Positions 23,192 through 32,700 of a DNA stretch of 32,700 nucleotides are shown here, piece by piece; position 1 is the stretch's first letter, and every line of letters starts with the position of its first letter. Source of the DNA: Gemmatimonadota bacterium (GTDB taxonomy: Bacteria > Gemmatimonadota > Gemmatimonadetes > Gemmatimonadales > GWC2-71-9). Position numbers and translations under genes: made by a program. Under the pieces are notes generated by a model that made no database searches, was not told the DNA's origin, and saw only the letters and a list, made by a program, of their open reading frames with translations. The stretch lies in the NCBI GenBank assembly GCA_003220855.1, contig QHTP01000018.1, positions 1-32,700 of the forward strand, given 5' to 3'.

Positions 23192-23392
23192 TTATGGCGG
23201 CGCCGCGCCCCCGGTGGCGACGCGCCACACCTCGTCCGCCAGCCATTCCAGGCGCTGCTGCGCGTAGTCGAGCTCGGCGGGCGTCATCTCCTTCGCGCGC
23301 CGCACGAGCGCGCGCGTGTGGGCGAGCAGATCGTCCAGCACTTCGCGCAGCGGCCGGTTGTGGCGCCGCTCCGCCCGCGGCCGCGGACTCAT
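23192..23392 (-). CDS. Small hypothetical protein coupled to the HEXXH gene
   Basis: A 66-residue basic and charged protein that I do not recognise. Its ATG overlaps the stop of the preceding gene as ATGA (23389-23392), and it ends in TAA at 23192. Residues 15-55 (LREVLDDLLAHT through YAQQRLEWLADEVW) look like two amphipathic helices separated by EMTPAELD, as in a small helical hairpin. No membrane segment is present. The overlap and helical pattern support a real gene; possible roles are a partner of the metalloprotein upstream or an independent small regulator. Confidence 0.65.
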   Translation of the reverse strand: MSPRPRAERRHNRPLREVLDDLLAHTRALVRRAKEMTPAELDYAQQRLEWLADEVWRVATGGAAPP

Positions 23393-24333
23393 GCGCTCTG
23401 CATGCCCAACGCGCGCTCCTCCGACTTGCGCAGCTCCGCCGTCGCGGCGCGCAGTGCCGACGCGATGCCCCGTTCGGCGAGGTAGCTCTCCACCAGCCGC
23501 AGGCCGAGATAGTAGCCCGCCCGCTCCGGCAGCATGCGACCGCCCATCATCCGGGCCGCCGGGCTCATGCCCCCCGACAGGAAACGCAGCCGCAGGCCCA
23601 GCCCCGACTCGTCGAGCAGCGGCGCGGCCGCGCGCCGCAGGAAGGCGTCGAGCTCGCGGGTGCGCCGGTACTGGCGTCGCGTGTAGCCGAAGTACTCCCA
23701 CGGCTCGAACCCGGGCGCGACCGCCTGCGCCCCGGCCACTGCCAGCCCCTCGTTCACGAGCAGCTCGCGCAAGCTCGCCCGGCTCCCAGTGTCCCAGAAG
23801 TCGTAATGCCCGCGCAGGTCCGCCACCAGGCGCCGCAGGTCGGCGCGGCTCGACGGCGACGTGTAGCGCACCGCGTGCGCCACCTCGTGCGCGATCCAGA
23901 GCGGCAACAGGTGCGGCGCGAGTCCCATGCCGTAGGTCTGCGGGTTGGCGCGGCCGGTGAAGTGTTCGAGGCAGACGAACGCGATGCCACGCCCCCCCAC
24001 CACCAGCTCCCCCGCGTTGGCTGCCCCGACGCCGACCATCAGGTAGAGGTCGACGGGGCAGTCCGCTTCGAACTGCTCGAGCGCGCGGCTGAGCGCCTCG
24101 TCGGCGATGGCAGCGACGTCCACGTCCTCGAGCAGCCGCTCGAGATCGGCGCGCTCCGCGCGCAGCGCCGCCGCGATCACCCGCTCCGCGTGGGGCGAGG
24201 TCGGATCGAGGACGTAGTTGTGCCAGTAGCTCTGCAGTACGGGCTTGTGCCGGTCGAGATAGTCGTGATAGGCCGCAGGGGGGTCGGGCGCGGCGAGCAC
24301 CGCGAGGAACTCCGGCACGAGGTTGACGAGCAT
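23389..24333 (-). CDS. Putative zinc metalloprotease with HEXXH motif (DUF2268-like)
   Basis: A 314-residue protein with HEVAH at residues 149-153 and a later NEGLA with Glu195. This His-Glu-x-x-His plus downstream Glu pattern is that of gluzincin-type zinc peptidases and fits predicted Zn-dependent proteases of the DUF2268 kind. No signal peptide or membrane segment is evident, so it is probably cytoplasmic. The C-terminal half has ERAGYYLGLRLVESYLAERG, common in this family. It is coupled to a small gene downstream by ATGA. The start context is weak, and alternative starts are possible. Substrate is unknown. Confidence 0.75.
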   Translation of the reverse strand: MLVNLVPEFLAVLAAPDPPAAYHDYLDRHKPVLQSYWHNYVLDPTSPHAERVIAAALRAERADLERLLEDVDVAAIADEALSRALEQFEADCPVDLYLMVGVGAANAGELVVGGRGIAFVCLEHFTGRANPQTYGMGLAPHLLPLWIAHEVAHAVRYTSPSSRADLRRLVADLRGHYDFWDTGSRASLRELLVNEGLAVAGAQAVAPGFEPWEYFGYTRRQYRRTRELDAFLRRAAAPLLDESGLGLRLRFLSGGMSPAARMMGGRMLPERAGYYLGLRLVESYLAERGIASALRAATAELRKSEERALGMQSA

Positions 24334-24415
24334 GGAGCGGCCGGCCCCAATTTGGGAATCGGCCCCGCCGGAGACAAGCGCGCGCCCGTTGCAGGGCGCC
24401 TTGACTTTTCCCGGT

Positions 24416-24430
24416 CCGGCTCTCAGCCGG
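24416..24430 (-). terminator. Short hairpin after the rhomboid gene
   Basis: A perfect 6-bp stem with a 3-base loop (24416-24421 with 24425-24430) begins 6 bases after the rhomboid stop codon. The sequence beyond it on the minus strand is purine-rich and lacks a T tract, so termination is uncertain. It sits in the 103-base gap before the metalloprotease gene. Confidence 0.25.
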
Positions 24431-24436
24431 TGTCGC

Positions 24437-25264
24437 TCAAGAGCGGCCGCGCATCTTGCGGCTCATCTCGGTGAGAAAGCGCCGCTCCGCGGGTGTGAGG
24501 CTCTCGATCCCGCGCGCCGAAATCTTGTCGAGCACGCGGTCGATTTCCGCCTGCGACGGATCGCGCTCCGCCCGGCGCGGCTTGGGGGCCGCGCTGGCAC
24601 GCACCGCGCGGGCGGGATGCACCAGCACGCTCGGCTCGCTGGCGCGGCGCAGGTGGCGCTCCGCGCGCGCCAGGCGCCAGTCCGCCACCTTCAAGTACAA
24701 CAGACCCGTCGCAAATCCGCCCAAATGGGCCAGGTGCGCCACGCCGTCGCTCGCCGCGAACAGGGCGAGCAACAACGAGATCGCCACCGCGAATGTCACC
24801 AGCCATTTCGCGGCGATCGGCTCGGGGAGTGGAAACACGGAAATCGGCTGATCGGGCCAGGCCCACGCGAAGGCCAACATCACGCCGTACACCGCCGCCG
24901 AAGCGCCCACCACGAGCTGCACCTGCTGAAACGTCATCGCGAGCGCGAACGACAGGGCCGCGCCTCCCAGACCGCACAGCCCGTAGTACGCGAGGAACGG
25001 CCCCCCGCCCATCCGCTCTTCCACGGGCGGCCCGAACACGAACAGCGCCAGCAGGTTGAACGCGAGATGCAGGAAGTTGGCGTGGATGAACGTGTATGTG
25101 ACGAACGTCCAAGGCCGCGCCAGCGCGTCGAGCGGGGCGAACCCGAACGTGGCCACGAACCATGGGTTGACGAAGATCGTCATCTGGAGCAGGAAGACGA
25201 CCAGGTTGGCGACGATCAGCCGCCGCACCCATGGTGTCATACCGAACATCCGCTGCGGGACCAT
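24437..25264 (-). CDS. Rhomboid family intramembrane serine protease
   Basis: A 275-residue membrane protein with six apparent transmembrane segments within about residues 12-192, and a cytoplasmic basic tail. The catalytic dyad is Ser122 in VVGASAAVYG and His180 in AHLGG. The conserved HANFLHLAFN segment with Asn70 supplies the oxyanion region. It cleaves membrane-spanning substrates inside the bilayer; targets are unknown. The tail (about 200-275) ends with a helical ESLTPAERRFLTEMSRKM stretch common in rhomboids of GC-rich bacteria. ATG 25264 is chosen; ATG 25249 five codons later is also possible. The D-Ala ligase stop lies 7 bases upstream. Confidence 0.92.
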   Translation of the reverse strand: MVPQRMFGMTPWVRRLIVANLVVFLLQMTIFVNPWFVATFGFAPLDALARPWTFVTYTFIHANFLHLAFNLLALFVFGPPVEERMGGGPFLAYYGLCGLGGAALSFALAMTFQQVQLVVGASAAVYGVMLAFAWAWPDQPISVFPLPEPIAAKWLVTFAVAISLLLALFAASDGVAHLAHLGGFATGLLYLKVADWRLARAERHLRRASEPSVLVHPARAVRASAAPKPRRAERDPSQAEIDRVLDKISARGIESLTPAERRFLTEMSRKMRGRS

Positions 25265-25271
25265 CCTGTAA

Positions 25272-26303
25272 TTATCCCCCGCGCGCGCTCCCCGAGTTCC
25301 CCCCGCCCGCAAGACGGCAGATCCGCTCGCACAGCTCGGGGAACTCGATCCCCGCCGCCCGGGCCGCCTGGGGCAGGAGGCTCGTTCGCGTCATGCCGGG
25401 AAGCGTGTTGGCCTCGAGACAAAAGATGTCGCCCTCGGGGCTCAACCGGAAGTCAACGCGCGAATATCCCCCGAGCTTGAGCGCCCGGTGCGCCGTGAGC
25501 GCCAGCTCCTGCAGCTGACGCGCCAGCGTCGTGTCGAGCTTGGCGGGGAAGATCTCCTCCGACATGCCCGGCGTATACTTGCACTCGTAGTCGAACAGCT
25601 CGTGCTTCGGGATGATCTCTCCCACCGGGAGCGGCACGTCGCCCAGCACCGCGACGGTCAGCTCCCGCCCCGGCACGAACTGCTCGGCCATGACCTCGGC
25701 GTCGTACGTCCGCGCCAGGGTGACCGCGGTGTCCAACCCCTCGGCGTTGCGCACCAGCGACATCCCCACCGACGAGCCCATTTTCGAGGGCTTCACGATC
25801 ACCGGCCAGCCGAGGGCGGTGGTCACGTCCTCGGGTGCCACCGGGGGGGGCGCCATGAACCAGGCGGGCACGGGCACGCCCGCCGCGCGGAACAGCCGCT
25901 TGGCGAGGTCCTTGTCCATCGCGAGCGCGCTCCCAAGCGCGCCGCTGCCGGTATACGGAACGCCGATGACATCGAGCACCGCCTGGAGCGTCCCGCCCTC
26001 TCCGCGGCCGGCGTGCAGGCAGAGGAACAGCACGTCCGCGTCCCGTACCGCCGGCAGGGACGCGAGGCCGTTCGACAGCATCGCGCGCTCGCGCTCGTCG
26101 AGCTCGGCCACCGCCGGCGGCTCGCGTCCGACCGCCGTCGTGAGCAGGCGCCGCTCGTCGGCGGGGCCGAGCAGGCCGGTCACCGTATCCACGGCCGTCA
26201 CGCCGTGCCCCCGCCCCCGCAACGCCTCGACGATCTGCGCCGCTCCGGCGAAGGCGACGGTGCGCTCGGCGGACGCACCGCCCGTGAGCACCGTGACGCG
26301 CAT
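25272..26303 (-). CDS. ddl: D-alanine--D-alanine ligase family protein
   Basis: A 343-residue ATP-grasp ligase that makes the D-Ala-D-Ala end of peptidoglycan precursors. Visible motifs are LTGGASAERTVA at the start, FLCLHAGRGEGGTLQ (the usual HGxxGED has Gly in place of Asp), VIVKPSKMGSSVGMSLV for ATP binding, and the metal-binding LEANTLPGMT. The HAGRGEGG variation is worth noting but lies in a loop where family members vary. Its ATG shares one base with the stop of the cystathionine synthase gene (TGATG). Substrate could differ slightly from D-Ala because no van or mur gene is alongside. Confidence 0.88.
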   Translation of the reverse strand: MRVTVLTGGASAERTVAFAGAAQIVEALRGRGHGVTAVDTVTGLLGPADERRLLTTAVGREPPAVAELDERERAMLSNGLASLPAVRDADVLFLCLHAGRGEGGTLQAVLDVIGVPYTGSGALGSALAMDKDLAKRLFRAAGVPVPAWFMAPPPVAPEDVTTALGWPVIVKPSKMGSSVGMSLVRNAEGLDTAVTLARTYDAEVMAEQFVPGRELTVAVLGDVPLPVGEIIPKHELFDYECKYTPGMSEEIFPAKLDTTLARQLQELALTAHRALKLGGYSRVDFRLSPEGDIFCLEANTLPGMTRTSLLPQAARAAGIEFPELCERICRLAGGGNSGSARGG

Positions 26304-27688
26304 CAGCGGATTCCGGCCAGCTGGTGCAGCACGTCGTACCGCGTGACGATCCCCACGATCTTGCCCTCGCGTCGGACCAGCGCCGCCGGCGTTTCGCGCG
26401 AGAGCAGCGTGGTGAGCCGCTCCACGGGGAGATCGGCATCGACCACCGGGAAGGGCGCGTCCATCACGTCCTGGACCGGCTGGTCCAGCGTCGCGGGATG
26501 CTCGAGCGCCCGGGCCATGAGCATCTGCTCAGAGACCGCGCCCACGCCGTCGCCGCCGTCCAGCACCGGCAGCTGCGACACGTTGTACGTGCTGATGAGG
26601 TTCAACGCCTGGCGCACCGTGGCGGTGGGCGGGACCGAGATCAGCGGAGGAGCCCCCGAGTTGCGCGCTTCGAGCAGCTGCGCCACGGACACGCGTTCGG
26701 CATCGAGGATCTGGTTCTCGCGCAACCATTCGTCGTTGAACACTTTCGAGAGATAGCGCTCTCCGGTGTCCGCGAGCACGGTGACCACGAGCGCCTGCGG
26801 GTCGTTCACCCGACGCGCCACCTCCAGCGCGGCCACGAGGTTGACCCCGGTCGACCCGCCGGCGAACAGGCCTTCCTCCTTGGCCAGGCGTCGCACCAGC
26901 AGCATCGCGTCCTTGTCCGACACCGTGATCCACTCGTCGATCACGTCCCAGTGCAGCGAGGTCGGAATCTTGTCGCCGCCGATGCCCTCCACCTTGTAGG
27001 GGCGGCCGTCGGTCTGGCGACGCGTCCGGGCATAGTCCGCATAGATCGAGCCGACGGGATCGCCGGCGATCACGCGGATGGTCGCGCGCTGCTCCTTGAG
27101 ATAGCGCCCGGCCCCGCTCACGGTGCCCCCCGTCCCCGGCGCGCACACGAAGTGCGTGATCCGGCCTTCGGTCTGCTGCCAGATCTCGGGGCCGGTCGTG
27201 CGGTAGTGCACCTCGGGGTTCACCGGGTTGTAATGCTGGTCGGCGAAGATCGCGTTCGGGTGCGCGGCCGCGATGGCGCGGCCCTTCATGATGTAGTTGT
27301 CCGGGTGGTCGGCCGGGACCGCCGTCGGCGTGATGATCACCTCGGCCCCGAGCGCGCGGAGCAGGCGCGCCTTTTCCTGCGACATCTTGTCGGGCATCGT
27401 GAAGATGCAGCGATAGCCTTTTACCGCGGCGGCCAACGCCAGCCCGACGCCGGTGTTGCCCGACGTCGCTTCGACCACCAGCCCGCCCGGTTTGAGCCGT
27501 CCCTCGCGCTCCGCCGCCTCGATCATCGCGACGCCGATGCGGTCCTTCACCGAGCCCCCGGGATTGAAAAATTCCGCTTTGGCGTAGACGGGCGTGCGGA
27601 TGCCTTGGGTGACCCGGTTCAGCCGGATCAGCGGTGTCCAGCCGATCGTCTCGAGAACGTTGCCATACGGCTTAGTGTGGTGCGGCAT
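26303..27688 (-). CDS. Cystathionine beta-synthase-type PLP enzyme with C-terminal CBS domains
   Basis: A 461-residue PLP-dependent enzyme of the cysteine synthase/cystathionine beta-synthase group. Lys48 in NPGGSVKDR binds PLP, TSGNTG binds the substrate carboxylate, and GTGGTVSG binds the PLP phosphate. After about residue 335 a pair of CBS domains follows (VPPTATVRQALNLIS and DAPFPVVDADLPVERL), probably binding adenosyl ligands. It likely joins serine and homocysteine to cystathionine; O-acetylserine sulfhydrylase activity is possible. It overlaps the TonB-like gene by 17 bases and the ddl gene by one. Confidence 0.92.
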   Translation of the reverse strand: MPHHTKPYGNVLETIGWTPLIRLNRVTQGIRTPVYAKAEFFNPGGSVKDRIGVAMIEAAEREGRLKPGGLVVEATSGNTGVGLALAAAVKGYRCIFTMPDKMSQEKARLLRALGAEVIITPTAVPADHPDNYIMKGRAIAAAHPNAIFADQHYNPVNPEVHYRTTGPEIWQQTEGRITHFVCAPGTGGTVSGAGRYLKEQRATIRVIAGDPVGSIYADYARTRRQTDGRPYKVEGIGGDKIPTSLHWDVIDEWITVSDKDAMLLVRRLAKEEGLFAGGSTGVNLVAALEVARRVNDPQALVVTVLADTGERYLSKVFNDEWLRENQILDAERVSVAQLLEARNSGAPPLISVPPTATVRQALNLISTYNVSQLPVLDGGDGVGAVSEQMLMARALEHPATLDQPVQDVMDAPFPVVDADLPVERLTTLLSRETPAALVRREGKIVGIVTRYDVLHQLAGIR

Positions 27689-28282
27689 TCGTGTCCGGCT
27701 TCACACGCGTGCTGTCCGGGACGACGCGCGTGGTGTCGGCGGGAGGGTGAGGCGGGGACGAGTCGCGCCGCACCGCCGTGGTGTCGCGTCGCGGCACGCG
27801 CGCGGGCGCGACCGGAGCGGTCGGGACCGGCGCGCGCACCGGCGGTGGCTTCACGGTGTCCGGCTCGCCCTTGCGCACCGATCCGCCGGCCTGCGGGTGG
27901 TGGAACTCGATCGGCTGGAGGAACGCGGTCGCGATCGACAGGCCGTGACGCCGTGCCGGGGTGAACCGCAGCCGGCGCGACCCCGAGAGCGCCGCCGAGT
28001 CAAGCGCGGGGTAGCCGCTCGATTCGGCGACGCGACTCGACTCCGCGGCGAGCCGCCCGGTCGAGTCCACGAACAATCGGAGCACCACGTCGCCTTCCAC
28101 CTTCTGGTCGTACAGCCGGGGGGGATACTGGATGGGCGAGTCGCCGTTGAGCGCCACGGGAGGCTCCTGATCGGGCGGCCCGCCCGAGGGCTCCCCGCCC
28201 CCCGCCTGGTCCCCCGACCGCGACTTGCCACACGTCGCCACCGCCAGCGCCACCGCGCCGGCGAGCGCGTTGCGCCACGCCC

Positions 28283-28286
<4 letters not shown>
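27672..28286 (-). CDS. TonB C-terminal-domain protein, possible lipoprotein
   Basis: A 204-residue exported protein. The N-terminal 19 residues are a hydrophobic signal ending in AVATCG; Cys19 could be lipidated, although Thr before it is not ideal. Residues about 50-128 are a TonB C-terminal-like domain (YPPRLYDQKVEGDVVLRLFVD, RRLRFTPARR). The remaining 75 residues are low complexity, rich in Pro, Thr, Asp and Arg with DTT and DSTR strings. The usual TonB order has the Pro-rich part before the domain, so this is not a standard energy transducer. GTG 28286 is fixed by GTGA overlap with mutS. Confidence 0.8.
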
Positions 28287-30891
<2,605 letters not shown>

Positions 30892-30895
<4 letters not shown>

Positions 30896-31749
30896 GGCTC
30901 CTCCACCACGAACGGCTGCCCTCCCAGGCGGGTCTTCAGGCGGCGCTGCACCTGCGCCGCTTCGTCGTGCGTCGCGTAGCGCCCCACCCGGACCTTGAAG
31001 AGACCGCTCGTGTCGCGCACCACGCGGGCGTCGAAGCCCATGACCTTGAGACGCGTGAGCATCTCGTCGACCTGCGACGCGCTCTTCACTGCGAGGACCT
31101 GCACGGCGTAGGTCGTCGCGGGCGTCGCGGGCTTCGCCTGGCTGTCGCCCGTCGTCGCGGGCGTACCGGCCGCCGGGACGCCCGGGATGGCGGCGCAGCG
31201 CGGGGCGTAGAAGGAGACCTGATTCCGGAACTCGACGTCGGCGCCCGCCCCGTCCAGCGCCTCACGGATGAGCGCACAGCCGTGCACGTCGTCCTTCATG
31301 TCGAAGTAGGCGCGCGCACCCGTGAAGTCGGCACGGGGCTTGAGCGGCGAGTCCGGATAATCGCGCCGCAACCGCTCCGCCGCCTGGGACGTCGCGGCCA
31401 GGTCCCCCTGGGCGAAGTAGAGCTTCGCGAGGGCGACGAGGGCCGAGTCCGCCCACACCGACCGTCCGTACTCCACCACCACCCGCTGCAGGTTGGTGGC
31501 GATGAGGCCGGCGTCGGGCGCCAGCATCCCGGCCGTGAAGAGCGCGCCCGGGTAGAGCGAATCCTGCGGCGACAGGCTCGCGAGCAGGCGACGCATCATG
31601 GCGCGCCCCGAATCGGGCCGGGTCTGGGCGACGCGTAGCGCGACGGCGCGGACGCTGTCGCTTTGGGCGGCCAGACGGGAAGGCGCGTAGACGGGTAGCA
31701 GGAGCAGCACGCAGACCGTCCAACCGCCTAGCCGTCGAGCCGCGGTCAC
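30892..31749 (-). CDS. Exported repeat protein with C-terminal SPOR domain
   Basis: A 285-residue protein with an N-terminal signal peptide (hydrophobic VCVLLLLPVYA, ending near LAAQ). A helical tetratricopeptide-like region follows (about 30-165, with SALVALAKLYFAQGDLAATSQAAERL and the DYPDSPLKP pattern of outer-membrane-assembly-like repeats). The C-terminal SPOR domain (about 213-285, starting TYAVQVLAVKS) binds denuded peptidoglycan glycan strands. It probably acts in the periplasm, in cell envelope or division processes. GTG 31749 is fixed by the GTGA overlap with holA. Its stop overlaps mutS. Confidence 0.85.
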
Positions 31750-32700
31750 GCCACCTCCCGCCCGAGCACGGCGAACGACAAGACGAGTTGGACCATCGTT
31801 CCCGCCGCGTCGCTCAACGTGCTCGACTTCAGGGACCGGTCCGCGTCGAGTGCGAGCCGCAGGGCCTGCTCGAGCTCGTGCGCGCTCCACCGCGCGGCCC
31901 AGCGGGCCCAGCGCGCCGCCGTTCCCTCCCAGCTCCCGAGGCCGTAAGGGCGGGCCGCCCGGAGGTGCGACAGGAGCAGCGCTTCGAGCCGGGCCGGTGG
32001 CGAGCCCTGATCGAGCTCGGCACGGGCCAGCGCCGTGCCGACGAGGTGCGTACCCAGCGCGGTCAGCATGCGGACACCGCTCATGCCGGCCTGCTCGAGA
32101 ATGGGGGCCACCAGCCGCGCGGCCTCCGCTGCCCGCCGCTCGAGGGTCGCGTCCACCAGGTCCTGAAGCGTCTCGCCCCGGCGCACCCCGACCAGCGCCG
32201 CGACGTCCTCCCGGGTCGCGGGCCGCGACGCGCCGCCTGCGAGCGCCGCCAGCTTCTCGAGTTCGCGCGCGAGCGTGGCGAGATCGCTCCCGACGGCGTC
32301 GAGCAGCAGGGCTCCGGCCTCCGGCGCGAGGGTGAGGGCCAGCTGCCGGGCGCGGTGGGCCATCCAGCGCTCCACCCGCGCCGGCGGCAGCGGCTCGACG
32401 GCCACGGCCGTAGTGCGGCGCACGAGCTCGGCGTCGGGCGGCTCGCCGGCCGCCTGTACCAGCACCAGCACCGTGGTGGGATTGGGGGAGGCGAGGTAGC
32501 GCAACAGCTCCTGGCGCAGCTTGGCGGTCTTCCTGAGCTGCTCGAGCCCGCGGACGACCACGGCCCGGGTGGCGGCGAGCATGGGGGGCGTGTTCACGAG
32601 GGCGTGGAACGCCTCCGCATCGAGCTCTGGGGCGCTTCGCTGATCGACGTTAAAATCGCGGGCGGCGGGATCCACGGCGCGATCGACGAGGGCGCGCACC
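31746..32700 (-). CDS. holA: DNA polymerase III delta subunit, partial (N-terminus outside window)
   Basis: The last 317 or so residues of the clamp-loader delta subunit, which opens the sliding clamp. Visible text fits HolA: RDFNVDQRSAPELDAEAFHALVNTPPMLAATRAVVVRGLEQL, followed by the helical lid and the C-terminal collar with GVRRGETLQDLVDATLERRA and ALDADRSLKSS. The reading frame stays open to the window edge, so the true start, with the nucleotide-fold beginning, lies beyond 32700. It overlaps the SPOR-domain gene as GTGA. Confidence 0.9.
   Translation of the reverse strand, partial: VRALVDRAVDPAARDFNVDQRSAPELDAEAFHALVNTPPMLAATRAVVVRGLEQLRKTAKLRQELLRYLASPNPTTVLVLVQAAGEPPDAELVRRTTAVAVEPLPPARVERWMAHRARQLALTLAPEAGALLLDAVGSDLATLARELEKLAALAGGASRPATREDVAALVGVRRGETLQDLVDATLERRAAEAARLVAPILEQAGMSGVRMLTALGTHLVGTALARAELDQGSPPARLEALLLSHLRAARPYGLGSWEGTAARWARWAARWSAHELEQALRLALDADRSLKSSTLSDAAGTMVQLVLSFAVLGREVA

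Noticed and set aside
25272..26303. D-Ala ligase as part of a glycopeptide resistance cluster
   Set aside because: No vanH, vanX or regulator genes are present; the neighbours are a rhomboid protease and a cystathionine synthase.

Overview
This is a GC-rich bacterial chromosome segment. It holds an almost complete methanol/formaldehyde oxidation module, followed on the right by ordinary housekeeping genes. The organism is probably a methylotrophic member of Gemmatimonadota or a similar GC-rich soil lineage. That is an inference from the composition, the secreted proteins rich in Asp-Thr/Ser-Arg stretches (DTT, DSTR), and the pairing of a lanthanide-type methanol dehydrogenase with tetrahydromethanopterin (H4MPT) enzymes. 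No marker gene in the window settles the taxonomy.

Layout: (1) 190-1965, xoxF, a PQQ- and probably lanthanide-dependent methanol dehydrogenase, with its own promoter at 2122-2150. (2) 2174-8476, a tightly coupled minus-strand operon for the pterin part of H4MPT: SDR reductase, pterin carbinolamine dehydratase, dihydropteroate-synthase-like protein, pabB, pabA, DUF447 protein and beta-RFAP synthase. (3) 8538-11580, genes for the methanofuran-type carrier, with mfnB on the plus strand, mfnE and mfnF on the minus strand, and a HisA-like gene on the plus strand. (4) 11559-22974, the main minus-strand operon, transcribed as fae, mtdB, DUF1464 gene, an ATP-grasp gene broken by an out-of-frame deletion, fhcB, fhcA, fhcD, fhcC, mch, a 20-codon mini-ORF, a RimK-like ATP-grasp ligase, a CitG/MdcB-like gene and a PTPS-family gene. 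(5) 23192-32700, genes unrelated to C1 metabolism: a small hypothetical gene, a HEXXH metalloprotein, a rhomboid protease, D-Ala-D-Ala ligase, cystathionine beta-synthase, a TonB-C-domain protein, mutS, a SPOR-domain protein and the 3' part of holA.

Together the C1 genes cover methanol to formaldehyde (XoxF), condensation with H4MPT (Fae), oxidation to methenyl-H4MPT (MtdB), hydrolysis to formyl-H4MPT (Mch), and transfer to a methanofuran analogue with release as formate (FhcABCD). Many genes for building the two carriers lie beside them. Not seen here are xoxG/xoxJ, PQQ synthesis, formate dehydrogenase, mfnA, mfnC, a GTP cyclohydrolase and pabC.

Almost every junction in these operons is a 4-base start/stop overlap, mostly GTGA, which fixes many GTG starts. 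The most unusual points are the broken ATP-grasp gene inside an otherwise intact operon, an SDR whose catalytic Tyr appears to be Phe, the mini-ORF coupled to the RimK-like ligase, a strong hairpin between fae and mtdB, a structured leader upstream of fae, and several unassigned genes (DUF447, DUF1464, HisA-like, CitG-like) locked into the C1 operons. I saw no tRNA, rRNA, CRISPR array, insertion sequence or integrase.
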